From contig JBAXOA010000026.1 in NCBI GenBank assembly GCA_037133495.1, positions 1 to 45,129 of the forward strand: a DNA stretch of 45,129 bases, in the 5' to 3' direction. The notes beneath the pieces are model-generated. The model made no database searches and was not told the origin of the DNA. It saw only the letters and a program-made list of their open reading frames with translations. The position numbers and the translations under genes were made by a program. This DNA is from JAAFHB01 sp037133495 (GTDB taxonomy: Bacteria; Bacteroidota; Bacteroidia; Bacteroidales; Prolixibacteraceae). This document shows positions 16,925 through 24,622 of the stretch, in pieces (within the stretch, counting starts at the first letter, position 1; each line of letters starts with the position of its first letter).

Positions 16925-17134
16925 TTATTTCTTTGGAGCCACTTTTTTTGCTTTTTTAACCGGAGCAGCAGCTGGTTTTACAGCTTCAACTGGTTTCGCT
17001 TTTTCTGCTGGTTTTACGGCAGCTTTTTCAGTCTTAGCCGGTGCTTTTTTCACTTCTTTTTTCTTGTCCTGTGCGTTAACAGAAACTAAACCTAAAACAA
17101 AAAGAAAACTCAATGCGAGTACTAATTTTTTCAT
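16925..17134 (-). CDS. Small exported Lys/Ala/Pro-rich basic protein
   Basis: A 69-residue product with a clear signal peptide (MKKLVLALSFLFVLGLVSVNAQ, cleavage after about residue 22). The mature part is about 47 residues, nearly all K, A, P, V and E, with many KPAEK/KPVEA-like units. It has no cysteines or predicted fold and is very basic. It may bind anionic envelope polymers or nucleic acids, but no function is recognised. Its own promoter (17178-17185) and a strong terminator support a real monocistronic gene despite low complexity. Confidence 0.7.
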   Translation of the reverse strand: MKKLVLALSFLFVLGLVSVNAQDKKKEVKKAPAKTEKAAVKPAEKAKPVEAVKPAAAPVKKAKKVAPKK

Positions 17135-17177
17135 AACAGAGACTTTTTAAAATTTGTTTATAATATCGTTTACGGAT

Positions 17178-17185
17178 CAAAGCTA
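17178..17185 (-). promoter_or_regulatory. Candidate -7 promoter for the small basic protein gene
   Basis: The minus strand reads TAGCTTTG (TAnnTTTG) 44 nt before the start codon at 17134, inside the short gap to the histidine kinase gene. Confidence 0.45.
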
Positions 17186-17215
17186 CAATCTCAAATATGA
17201 AGGAATCGTGAAGAA

Positions 17216-18562
17216 TTAATCGGCAGAAATTAAATTAACATTTTTTAACGGAAATTGGACCTTAAATGTAGCCCCTTCGCCTTTGATAGATTTCACTTCG
17301 ATAGATCCACCATGAAAGCGAGCAATGCTATTAACAATAGAAAGCCCCAATCCCTGTCCTTCGCCAAATTTTGGATCTGCTCTCTTAAAACGATCAAATA
17401 CACTGGTTATCTGATCCGAATCAACTCCTATTCCATTATCAATCACTTCAATACAAAAGTTTTGTCCCGATTCAAACGTTGTTATCCGTATCCATCCACC
17501 TTCATTATTGTACTTAATTGCATTGCTCACCAAATTAAATATCAGGATATATAATAACGACTTATTGACATTAGCAAGGGAATCGTTCGGATGGATTAGA
17601 TTTTGGATGGTAATATTTTTCATTTGTGCACGATCTTCAATATTAAGAATGATATCATCGACAAAATCCTTCATATTAACAGCCTCATTTTTGACATATT
17701 GATCGTTTTCAATTTGAGCAATAAGAAGCAAAGCCTTTATAATCTGTTGTAACCGGTTCAAATGATTCTGCTGATCCATTACGTTAATTACAAATTGTTC
17801 CGGCAAATTTCCTGAGGTTAAAAGATTCTCAAGCTTACTTTGCATAATTGAAATTGGAGTAAATAATTCGTGAGAAACATTTGCAGTGAATCGCTGTTGG
17901 TTCTTCAGAATCGAAGTTACTTTATGCATCAATTCATTCAATGCATTATTGAGATAAACGAAATCGGAGGTTGAACTGTCCAGCTCGGAATAACTGAAAG
18001 TCTCAGGATTGGTAATTGTTTTCAATTTCGGAATAATCATCCGGTTGAGGGGAAACAACAAATATTTATTGATACCTACATCAAACATGATAGTGATTAT
18101 AAGGACTACTAAAATTATTGAGATAGAGATATTTTCCAATGTTTTGTTTAAAGAATTAAGCAATTGGATATTTTTACCAATTTCTAATAGATAATGCTGA
18201 TTATTTATGGTAAAAGAATAGTTAAGTATTCTGAAGTTAAACTCTTCATCTTCAATTATTCTCGCTTCGTTTGAAAAAATTATATTATCGACGGCTTCGC
18301 TGGGATCAAGATCTATTGTAATATATTCATCCTTAAGCATATTGTAACTTGCATAAACGCTGTCCTTTTCGATATTGAGAAATGAATTAATACCAACTTT
18401 AGCCACAATTGCCATAGTTTTATCTTTCATTTTCATTAAGTCCCGATCGGTATGCCGGAGGGCTTGCCTGTCGATAACTTTTTGAATCAGGATAAACAAT
18501 ATAAAAAAAATCACAATTTTGGAAAGAGCACCTATGAAGGCAAGTTTTATCTCAAGTCTCAT
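17216..18562 (-). CDS. Membrane sensor histidine kinase
   Basis: This 448-residue kinase has two transmembrane helices (about residues 10-28 and 143-162) enclosing a small periplasmic sensor of about 115 residues. The HisKA phospho-acceptor helix is FTANVSHELFTPIS. The ATPase boxes are N (LVSNAIKYNNEGG), G1 (VIDNGIGVDSDQ) and G2 (GQGLGLSIVNSIARFHGG). All catalytic residues are present. It is transcribed divergently from the response regulator at 18852, its probable partner; most such pairs are co-directional. The ligand is unknown. A TATTTTTG -7 candidate (18658-18665, minus) would give a leader of nearly 90 nt. Confidence 0.9.
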   Translation of the reverse strand: MRLEIKLAFIGALSKIVIFFILFILIQKVIDRQALRHTDRDLMKMKDKTMAIVAKVGINSFLNIEKDSVYASYNMLKDEYITIDLDPSEAVDNIIFSNEARIIEDEEFNFRILNYSFTINNQHYLLEIGKNIQLLNSLNKTLENISISIILVVLIITIMFDVGINKYLLFPLNRMIIPKLKTITNPETFSYSELDSSTSDFVYLNNALNELMHKVTSILKNQQRFTANVSHELFTPISIMQSKLENLLTSGNLPEQFVINVMDQQNHLNRLQQIIKALLLIAQIENDQYVKNEAVNMKDFVDDIILNIEDRAQMKNITIQNLIHPNDSLANVNKSLLYILIFNLVSNAIKYNNEGGWIRITTFESGQNFCIEVIDNGIGVDSDQITSVFDRFKRADPKFGEGQGLGLSIVNSIARFHGGSIEVKSIKGEGATFKVQFPLKNVNLISAD

Positions 18563-18657
18563 TTTAAAAGTTGTATATAATTAATATTGAAATATTTAAG
18601 ACTTTGCAGCATATATCGGAATATTTAAAATTCAAACCACAATTATTTTTGAAAAAC

Positions 18658-18665
18658 CAAAAATA
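18658..18665 (-). promoter_or_regulatory. Candidate -7 promoter for the histidine kinase gene
   Basis: The minus strand reads TATTTTTG (TAnnTTTG) 95 nt before the kinase start. In the 289-nt divergent region (18563-18851) I otherwise see only the response-regulator promoter candidate and leader cassette B. Confidence 0.3.
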
Positions 18666-18739
18666 AGGTCCAATAATTTTGAACAGAAAAATACAATAAG
18701 ATTTTACAATAAATCGAGAGGTGCTATTATTTTTTCAAT

Positions 18740-18747
18740 TAGGTTTG
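18740..18747 (+). promoter_or_regulatory. Candidate -7 promoter ahead of leader cassette B
   Basis: TAGGTTTG matches TAnnTTTG and lies 16 nt before the first base of cassette B. A transcript from here would begin about 10 nt upstream of the cassette, so the whole cassette would be the 5' untranslated region of the response regulator mRNA. Confidence 0.45.
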
Positions 18748-18763
18748 AGACAAATTTTTAATA

Positions 18764-18854
18764 ATGAAACACCATGAATCTGCGCTTCGCAAATACGAAA
18801 AAAGATGACACAGGTGTTCCATCAGGCCATTAAAAAAGAAATTATCATCTGATG
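18764..18854 (+). repeat. Leader cassette copy B (upstream of response regulator)
   Basis: This 91-nt copy of the cassette is also present at 12496-12587 and 32758-32849. It ends at the ATG of the response regulator. It differs from the others by a one-base deletion in ACCATG (the others have ACCCATG) and by scattered substitutions. The two inverted arms, the TGCG-CTT-CGCA hairpin and the final ATCTGATG are intact. The deletion falls before the internal 19-codon ORF, so that frame is preserved. Confidence 0.85.
18774..18833 (+). CDS. Candidate 19-aa leader peptide in cassette B
   Basis: Encodes MNLRFANTKKDDTGVPSGH and TAA, followed by 18 nt and the in-frame ATG of the response regulator. A second, overlapping frame from ATG 18805 reads MTQVFHQAIKK-E-III and ends with TGA overlapping the regulator's ATG (TGATG). 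Copy C also has that frame, but copy A does not. Whether either is translated is unknown. Confidence 0.4.
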   Translation: MNLRFANTKKDDTGVPSGH

Positions 18855-19538
18855 AAAGTTTTAATTGTAGAGGACGAAATACCGCTGGCCAGAGAAGTGA
18901 AAAATTATCTGGTAAAAGAGGGCTATTCATGCGATGAGGCTCATACCGGAAAGATTGCATCCGAAAAATTATTTTCAAATGATTATGACCTGCTGCTACT
19001 TGATTTGGGACTACCGGATTATGATGGGATTGATCTGCTAAAAGAATCGATTTCGAATAAAACCAATACGGCGGTAATTATCCTTTCAGCAAGAGGATCG
19101 CTGGAAGACCGAATAAAGGGACTTAACGTAGGTGCGGATGATTATTTGCCTAAACCCTTTTCATTGCTGGAACTGAAATCCCGCATCATGGCAGTTATGC
19201 GCCGAAAGCACGGAATCAAGTCCAATATATTACATATCAATAATTTAGAATTAGACTTGAATAAACGAATCGTTTCATCAGGCGGGAATATTATCACGTT
19301 AACACGAAAGGAATATGATATTCTTAGTTTTCTGATCCTGAATAAAAACAGAGTTGTGACCCGTCTTCAGATATCAGAACATATTTGGGGAGATATAATC
19401 GAAGAAAATTATAATTCAAATTATATTGATGTTCATATCAAAAATCTACGGAAGAAACTTTCTGAATTTATCGAAGGAGAATTTCTTGAAACAGTAAGAG
19501 GAATAGGGTTTCAATTCACAGAAACGGCATCTCAATAA
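18852..19538 (+). CDS. OmpR/PhoB-family response regulator
   Basis: A 228-residue regulator. The receiver domain (1-120) has the phospho-acceptor Asp in LLLLDLGLPDYDG, the acidic pocket in VEDE near residue 7 and the conserved Lys in DYLPKPF. The winged-helix DNA-binding domain (about 128-225) shows TLTRKEYDILSFLILN and NYIDVHIKNLRKKL. It is probably phosphorylated by the kinase encoded divergently at 17216. The start ATG is the terminal codon of leader cassette B, so expression may depend on that leader. Confidence 0.93.
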   Translation: MKVLIVEDEIPLAREVKNYLVKEGYSCDEAHTGKIASEKLFSNDYDLLLLDLGLPDYDGIDLLKESISNKTNTAVIILSARGSLEDRIKGLNVGADDYLPKPFSLLELKSRIMAVMRRKHGIKSNILHINNLELDLNKRIVSSGGNIITLTRKEYDILSFLILNKNRVVTRLQISEHIWGDIIEENYNSNYIDVHIKNLRKKLSEFIEGEFLETVRGIGFQFTETASQ

Positions 19539-19548
19539 ATCGCGAAAG

Positions 19549-19584
19549 TCAATTGAGCATTGTTCAATTGTCCATTTACAATTG
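19549..19584. repeat. Clustered CAATTG palindromes between convergent genes
   Basis: Three CAATTG hexamers (19550-19555, 19565-19570, 19579-19584) lie at 14-15-nt spacing in the 47-nt gap between the response regulator and the permease gene. Such imperfect repeats can fold into weak hairpins and may serve as a bidirectional stop. No T-tract is present. Confidence 0.4.
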
Positions 19585-19585
19585 T

Positions 19586-20815
19586 TTAATGCGCTTCGTC
19601 AGCCAGAAATTTTCCGGAGATATTCTTCACTGGAAGCCAGGATGCCAGAAAGCCGATTAATACCACCGAACAAAACACGAGCAGGATATCAAGCGGAATT
19701 ATTTTCATTGGATAGGAATCGATAATAAAGGATCCGCCTCCGCCTTGAAGTTTAACAAAACCAAAAGCGATCTGAGCCTGACATATTGCAATCCCTGCAA
19801 CGGTTCCGATTATAGCTCCAAGAATAGAGACTGACCATCCTTCAAAAAGAAAAATACGTCGGATAAGTGGCTTATCGGCACCCATGCTCTGCAACACGGC
19901 TATGTCTTCCTTCTTATCGATAATTAACATTGTTAGCGAACCCACAATATTAAAGGATGCAATGATTAAAATCAAAATCAGGATCAGGTAAACAGCGTAT
20001 TTCTCCCCCTGCATTGTTTTATAAAGGTAGTCGTGCTGCTGATATCGGTTCTTAACGACAAAACGGTTACCCAATTTAGCTGAGATATCCTCCTGAATTT
20101 TTTTCACATCAGCTCCGTTCTTCAATTTCAGCTCAACAGAATTTACTTTCTCTTCTATTTCAAAAATTTTACGCGCAAATTCTATGGGAACAATAATATA
20201 TTTTGAATCGATTTCCTGCTGAACTGAAAATACTCCTGATGGGTAGATTGAGCCTTGATTAAAACTCCCTTCGAGTGACAAGCCCGATCTTCGCCCTTTT
20301 TGCGGGACATAAATATTAATCGGATTGATCAGGTTGAGGCCGACGGAAAGATAGTAGGCCACTCCTTGTCCAATAACGGTATATTGTGCCTCTGCTTCTT
20401 TCAGTTTAAATTCACCATCAACAATCATTGTATCCAGACCAGTCATTTGACTATAGTCGTCACTTACACCTTTAATCGTTGCAAGTACTTGCCGGTTTTC
20501 ATATCTTAGCAATGCATTATCTTCTACTACATCGGTAAAAAACATTACTCCATTCATCATATGAATGTCGTTAAATACCTGATTATTAACCTCAAAGCTC
20601 TTTCCCTCAACGAGTGAAATCTTCAGATCAGGATCGAAAGAGGAGAAGAGAGATTTAATCAGGCTGTCGAAACCATTAAACCCCGATAATCCAATGATGA
20701 GACCCATTGTTCCGATAGCCATTCCGGCAACGGAAATCGCCGAGATGATGTTAATCAGATTTGTCCTCTTTTTTGAGAAGAGATATCTTTTCGCTATGTA
20801 AAACGAGAGATTCAA
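19586..20815 (-). CDS. LolC/LolE-like ABC transporter permease (FtsX/MacB fold)
   Basis: This 409-residue membrane protein has the start YIAKRYLFSKKRTNLINIISAISVAGMAIGTMGLI typical of LolC/E homologues. A large periplasmic MacB-type domain follows (about residues 45-260), then three C-terminal transmembrane segments with an FtsX core (DKKEDIAVLQSMGADKPLIRRIFLFEG). In proteobacteria these proteins release lipoproteins from the inner membrane. No ATPase gene is adjacent, so it must pair with one encoded elsewhere. It is last in the rbfA-methyltransferase-permease unit. Confidence 0.88.
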   Translation of the reverse strand: MNLSFYIAKRYLFSKKRTNLINIISAISVAGMAIGTMGLIIGLSGFNGFDSLIKSLFSSFDPDLKISLVEGKSFEVNNQVFNDIHMMNGVMFFTDVVEDNALLRYENRQVLATIKGVSDDYSQMTGLDTMIVDGEFKLKEAEAQYTVIGQGVAYYLSVGLNLINPINIYVPQKGRRSGLSLEGSFNQGSIYPSGVFSVQQEIDSKYIIVPIEFARKIFEIEEKVNSVELKLKNGADVKKIQEDISAKLGNRFVVKNRYQQHDYLYKTMQGEKYAVYLILILILIIASFNIVGSLTMLIIDKKEDIAVLQSMGADKPLIRRIFLFEGWSVSILGAIIGTVAGIAICQAQIAFGFVKLQGGGGSFIIDSYPMKIIPLDILLVFCSVVLIGFLASWLPVKNISGKFLADEAH

Positions 20816-20831
20816 AATAAGTAATTATAAA

Positions 20832-21656
20832 TCACTTTTTGGTTGCTTTTACTATAAGACCTGTACCTGTTTTTTGCAGGAGAATAATGTCAAAATAATT
20901 GAGAAGGGCACAAAAAGGAAACGTAATCAGATAATAAAAAGGGAGAAGAATAAAAAACAATTTGGATTTTCCGAGCATCAGAATCGGATATTTCATCGAA
21001 ATATTCCATGAAAGAGACCCCGGAGCACCGTAAGAATAACGGGCTTCAATATCAGAGAAACCGGCTTTATGTAATTTTTGAGTAATATCATCGATCCCGT
21101 ATCCATCGCGGACATGTTCTTCAATAAATCCATGGACAGAATCAGGATCGTGCTCATGGGTATCGGAACCTCCCTGGTCGGATGGGGTAGAGATCAGCAG
21201 AACTCCGTTATTCCGGAGTGACTTATAAAAATTACTAAAAACAAGTTCGTCTTCTTCAATATGTTCCATTACATCAACGGAAAGGATCAAATCATAACTA
21301 TATGGTTCAATGAATGTTGTAAGATCCCTATATTCAAAAATCACCCTCTCCCGCATTCCGGCTAAGGCAAAAAAACGGTTACAATCATCGATTTGCTCTT
21401 GCTTAACATCAACCCCTTTGATTATAGAACCGGCGAAAATCCTGGCCATCCTGTAACTATATTGGCCAAATCCTGATCCTGCATCAAGAATTCTAATATT
21501 ACCCGAAAAGGATCTCTTTTTGAGCACCCTTAATTCTTTGCTTATATGCCATGCCCGCAGCAGTAAAAGATCAAGCAAGGCATAAAAACATTTTCGCAGC
21601 AATGGTGTGCTGTTGAAGATCTTCCCAAGGTGCTTTTTAATCGGATCGTACTCCAT
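20832..21656 (-). CDS. Class I SAM-dependent methyltransferase with hydrophobic C-terminus
   Basis: A 274-residue protein with motif I ILDAGSGFGQYSYRMAR, motif II GVDVKQEQIDDC and the post-I LSVDVMEHIEEDE block. Residues about 215-260 are strongly hydrophobic and may attach it to the inner membrane, hinting at a lipid or envelope substrate. It sits 45 nt after rbfA and 16 nt before the permease gene. The target is unknown. Confidence 0.85.
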   Translation of the reverse strand: MEYDPIKKHLGKIFNSTPLLRKCFYALLDLLLLRAWHISKELRVLKKRSFSGNIRILDAGSGFGQYSYRMARIFAGSIIKGVDVKQEQIDDCNRFFALAGMRERVIFEYRDLTTFIEPYSYDLILSVDVMEHIEEDELVFSNFYKSLRNNGVLLISTPSDQGGSDTHEHDPDSVHGFIEEHVRDGYGIDDITQKLHKAGFSDIEARYSYGAPGSLSWNISMKYPILMLGKSKLFFILLPFYYLITFPFCALLNYFDIILLQKTGTGLIVKATKK

Positions 21657-21701
21657 AACGAACTTTTCTTTTGAATAACAGGTCAGGATTCCGGTTTAAA
21701 A

Positions 21702-22043
21702 TCAATGTAAAAGCTTATCAATTTTCTCAATATAATCGAGGCTGTCATCCAGAAAAAATTCCAGTTCAGGAACATGACGCAATTGGAACCGAACAATATT
21801 TCCTAATTCACCCCGTAATTTGCTCTTATGAAGCTTAATGTCAGCTAAAACCTCCTCAGCACCAACTGATGGGAAAATGCTCAGATAGCACCTGGCGAGT
21901 GATATATCGCGTGTGACTCTGACAGTTGTAAGTGAGAGGATTCTTCCTTTCGCCAACACCTGCGTGTCGCGCCGGAGTAATTCGCTAAGCTCTTTTTGAA
22001 TCAGCCTCCCTATTTTATTTTGTCTTGTTGAATATTGTTCCAT
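21702..22043 (-). CDS. rbfA: 30S ribosome-binding factor A
   Basis: A 113-residue KH-like protein beginning MEQYSTRQNKIGRLIQKELSELL and containing TTVRVTRDISLARCYLSIFPS and FQLRHVPELEFFLDDSLDYIEKID, the family signature. It assists maturation of the 16S rRNA 5' end and cold adaptation. Length is normal. It heads a three-gene minus-strand unit, and a TATTTTTG element lies 18 nt upstream. Confidence 0.95.
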   Translation of the reverse strand: MEQYSTRQNKIGRLIQKELSELLRRDTQVLAKGRILSLTTVRVTRDISLARCYLSIFPSVGAEEVLADIKLHKSKLRGELGNIVRFQLRHVPELEFFLDDSLDYIEKIDKLLH

Positions 22044-22060
22044 TCGATAATATATTTATG

Positions 22061-22068
22061 CAAAAATA
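22061..22068 (-). promoter_or_regulatory. Candidate -7 promoter of the rbfA unit
   Basis: The minus strand reads TATTTTTG, 17-18 nt before the rbfA ATG. It is divergent from the hexokinase promoter at 22128. Confidence 0.45.
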
Positions 22069-22127
22069 GATAAAATCAGCGGGTTCTGAAGATTCTGACG
22101 AAAAAGTGAAATTTCATAACTTTTTAA

Positions 22128-22135
22128 TACCTTTG
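22128..22135 (+). promoter_or_regulatory. Candidate -7 promoter of the hexokinase gene
   Basis: TACCTTTG matches the consensus and lies 31 nt before the hexokinase ATG at 22167. No good -33 TTTG is seen at 19-21 nt spacing. Confidence 0.45.
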
Positions 22136-22166
22136 ACTGAAAAGAAAAATTAAAAATACAATCATA

Positions 22167-23375
22167 ATGAAGAAAAACGAATTTAAGCTGAAAACCTCGC
22201 AGTTAAAAGAAATTGCACTCAATCTGGAAGACAAAATTCAGAATGGACTGAAAAATGACAACACCGAGGTAAAAAGTATTCCCACCTACATCCATCCGCT
22301 TGCAAGTGGAGCTGAAGGACAGGCTGTTGTACTAGACTGGGGTGGAACAAATTATCGTGCGGCAGTGATTAATTTCGCCGGCGGTGTTGCAAATATCACC
22401 CCTAAGAAAGCTGGTGGTATAGAACTTTCGGCTACAACTACCAAGGGCTTCTCTCAGGAAGATCTTTTGATCAGGCAAGCTGAATTTGTAAATGAAATTG
22501 AGCTTCCCTCAAAAGCCCCGATCGGGTACTGCTTCTCTTACCCTGCGGATTGTCTCCCAAATGGCGATGCCGAACTGATCAGATGGACTAAAGGTTTGGA
22601 TATCAAAGGCATGATTGGCAACCCAGTTGGGAAACCGCTTCTCGATCAACTCAATAAGTCAGGGAAAGCAGAATTCACAGGCATTAAAGTGATCAACGAC
22701 ACCGTCGCATCCCTTTTTGCAGGTTTGTCAAATCCCAATTTTGATGCATATATCGGCCTTATCGTCGGAACCGGAACCAATATGGCCGCGTTCATTAATG
22801 CTGACAGAATTCCAAAAATTGAAAGCAGCCTGAACTGGCAGGGGATTACCCCGGTAAATCTTGAGTCCGGCAACTTTAATCCACCTCATCTAACCAAATA
22901 CGATGATCTGGTAGATGAAAAATCTGACAACAAAGGATCGCAAAGATTCGAGAAATCTGTTTCAGGAATGTATATCGGTCAGATCCTGAGAGAAGTATTT
23001 CCTGAAGATGGATTTGATGAAACAACTGATGGAAAGGCGCTTACTGACATTATCTGCAATTCGGATCAGCATAAGAAAAAGCATGTAAAAGTTGCTAAAG
23101 CCATTTATAAAAGGTCTGCTAATCTGGTAGCCGCTTCGTTGGCCGGATTAATTGATATGCTGCTTACTCACGATAAATCAATTAAAAAGGTAAGAATCAC
23201 CGCAGAAGGAAGCCTTTTCTGGAGCGAGGTTTCGAATTGCAAAGACTACAATAAAGTGGTTAAAAGTACGCTGAAAGAGTTGCTCAGTAGTTTGGGTCAT
23301 AAAAAGATAAAAGTAAATATCGCTGAAATTGAAAGTGCCAATATGATTGGATCAGGAATCGCAGCTCTTTCGTAA
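22167..23375 (+). CDS. Hexokinase (eukaryote-like, Bacteroidota type)
   Basis: This 402-residue sugar kinase has the ATP phosphate-1 motif LDWGGTNYRAAVI. The hexokinase sugar-binding region includes INDTVASLFAGL (catalytic Asp) and the second phosphate motif is GLIVGTGTNMAAF. The later motif RITAEGSLFW closes the adenosine site. Bacteroidota commonly use such ATP-dependent hexokinases for glucose and mannose instead of a glucokinase. The gene is monocistronic, with a candidate promoter at 22128 and a strong terminator at 23399. Confidence 0.93.
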   Translation: MKKNEFKLKTSQLKEIALNLEDKIQNGLKNDNTEVKSIPTYIHPLASGAEGQAVVLDWGGTNYRAAVINFAGGVANITPKKAGGIELSATTTKGFSQEDLLIRQAEFVNEIELPSKAPIGYCFSYPADCLPNGDAELIRWTKGLDIKGMIGNPVGKPLLDQLNKSGKAEFTGIKVINDTVASLFAGLSNPNFDAYIGLIVGTGTNMAAFINADRIPKIESSLNWQGITPVNLESGNFNPPHLTKYDDLVDEKSDNKGSQRFEKSVSGMYIGQILREVFPEDGFDETTDGKALTDIICNSDQHKKKHVKVAKAIYKRSANLVAASLAGLIDMLLTHDKSIKKVRITAEGSLFWSEVSNCKDYNKVVKSTLKELLSSLGHKKIKVNIAEIESANMIGSGIAALS

Positions 23376-23398
23376 GATATTATCATTCAATAGTTTAA

Positions 23399-23438
23399 AA
23401 GGGAGAAAGTGGTTATTTACTGCTTTCTCCCTTTTTTT
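23399..23438 (+). terminator. Intrinsic terminator after hexokinase
   Basis: The stem AAGGGAGAAAG pairs with CTTTCTCCCTT around a 13-nt loop and runs into seven T. It is located 24 nt after the hexokinase stop. Confidence 0.85.
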
Positions 23439-23495
23439 AATCAGATAGTTGTTTTCAATGAATGTACTTTTACATGACTTTTATTTCAATTACAC

Positions 23496-23503
23496 TACCT
23501 TTG
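23496..23503 (+). promoter_or_regulatory. Candidate -7 promoter, nearly leaderless yqaA-type gene
   Basis: TACCTTTG ends only 7 nt before the ATG at 23511. If it is used, the transcript begins at or within a base or two of the start codon, implying a leaderless mRNA. Confidence 0.4.
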
Positions 23504-23510
23504 GAGCCAG

Positions 23511-23954
23511 ATGATCGATTTTTTTTATCAATACGGTTTATCCGGACTTTTCATTGCCGGCTTTCTTTCAGGTTCCATCTTTCCCTTTAATTCAGAAGCA
23601 GTACTCTCATTGCTGATTTATTCAGGTTTTGATGTAACCAACTCTTTGGTAGCCGCCACAGCCGGAAATACTCTTGGAGGAATATCGATTTATTATCTCG
23701 GCTATCTTGGAAAAATGGAGTGGATTGAAAAGTATGCAAAGGTCAAACCGGAGAAAATCCACGCCATTCTTCCCAAGCTAAAACGGTATGGATCACTGGC
23801 AGCCACACTTTCGTTCGTTCCCATAATCGGTGATCTTGTAATACTCGGATTGGGATTTTTTCGTATCTCTCCGGCTCCTACGGTTTTTTTCATGATGATC
23901 GGCAAATTGGTACGCTATCTTGTTGTTGTCTGGCTAATGAAATTGGTGATGTAA
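23511..23954 (+). CDS. YqaA-type DedA/SNARE-associated membrane protein
   Basis: A 147-residue integral membrane protein with about four hydrophobic segments. It has the DedA-like hallmark block GNTLGGISIYYLGYLGK and RYGSLAATLSFVPIIGDLVILGLGFFR. Members of the wider DedA superfamily move lipid carriers or phospholipids across the inner membrane; the YqaA branch (COG1238) is short and uncharacterised. It lies in an apparent plus-strand run before dtd, but with its own candidate promoter. Confidence 0.85.
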   Translation: MIDFFYQYGLSGLFIAGFLSGSIFPFNSEAVLSLLIYSGFDVTNSLVAATAGNTLGGISIYYLGYLGKMEWIEKYAKVKPEKIHAILPKLKRYGSLAATLSFVPIIGDLVILGLGFFRISPAPTVFFMMIGKLVRYLVVVWLMKLVM

Positions 23955-24004
23955 TCAAAGCTCCCTTAATTATTCTTAGTCATAAAAAAACAGAAATAAT
24001 TGGC

Positions 24005-24012
24005 TAAATTTG
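24005..24012 (+). promoter_or_regulatory. Candidate -7 promoter of dtd
   Basis: TAAATTTG matches TAnnTTTG and lies 16 nt before the dtd ATG. Confidence 0.45.
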
Positions 24013-24028
24013 AATTCAAATCAGGTTT

Positions 24029-24484
24029 ATGAGAGTTATCATCCAACGTGTTTCAGAAGCTTCCGTAACAATTGAAGGAGAATTGAAATCGTCGATCCAC
24101 AAGGGGCTGCTGGTATTGGCCGGATTCGAAAATGACGATTTCGCTGAAGATCTTGACTGGATGTGTAAAAAAATTACTCAACTGCGGATTTTCAATGATC
24201 AAAATGGGGTGATGAACCTTTCGGTAAAAGATATTGGAGGCGAAATTCTTGCTGTAAGTCAGTTTACGCTGCATGCCAAAACGAAAAAAGGAAACCGTCC
24301 GTCCTATATTAACGCAGCAGCATCCGATATTTCAATTCCGCTTTATCATCAATTTGTTGACACTTTAGCTGTAAATCTTGAGAAAAACGTTGAAACTGGT
24401 GAATTTGGCGCCCATATGATCGTTCGGTTGACCAATGACGGTCCGGTTACCATTATAATAGATTCTAAAAACAGAGGTTTATGA
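24029..24484 (+). CDS. dtd: D-aminoacyl-tRNA deacylase
   Basis: This 151-residue DTD hydrolyses D-amino acids, and mischarged glycine, from tRNA. The two active-site strands, SQFTLHA and DGPVTI at the cross-subunit Gly-Pro region, are present, as is the start MRVIIQRVSEASVTI. Length is normal. Its stop codon overlaps by four bases (ATGA) the start of a 27-codon remnant at 24481, an arrangement typical of a coupled operon. Confidence 0.96.
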   Translation: MRVIIQRVSEASVTIEGELKSSIHKGLLVLAGFENDDFAEDLDWMCKKITQLRIFNDQNGVMNLSVKDIGGEILAVSQFTLHAKTKKGNRPSYINAAASDISIPLYHQFVDTLAVNLEKNVETGEFGAHMIVRLTNDGPVTIIIDSKNRGL

Positions 24485-24564
24485 TCGACGATATTACCAT
24501 CAGAAATGCTCAGGCATCAGTCAATGAATGGATTAATAAGTATGGAGAAAAAAACCGGGCGTGA
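24481..24564 (+). pseudogene. Truncated remnant of a MazG-like nucleotide pyrophosphohydrolase gene
   Basis: The 27-codon frame reads IRNAQASVNEWINKYGEKNRA and stops. It begins in an ATGA overlap with dtd, as a coupled operon gene would. The segment with V-N-E-W-I-N-K-Y-G resembles the N-terminus of small MazG-like pyrophosphohydrolases that, from general knowledge, are often encoded between dtd and deoC in Bacteroidota. The E-E-V-G-E catalytic helix that should follow is missing, and only 58 nt remain before deoC. It is most simply a gene reduced by deletion. A functional micro-ORF cannot be excluded. Confidence 0.55.
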
Positions 24565-24622
24565 CCAATTCCGGCATTTGAATAATGACAAATTATTGAC
24601 TTAAACAATAATACATAAAACT

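Noticed and set aside
19549..19584. CRISPR-like or satellite array of CAATTG units
   Set aside because: There are only three six-base units with no conserved spacers; a simple intergenic palindrome cluster is sufficient.
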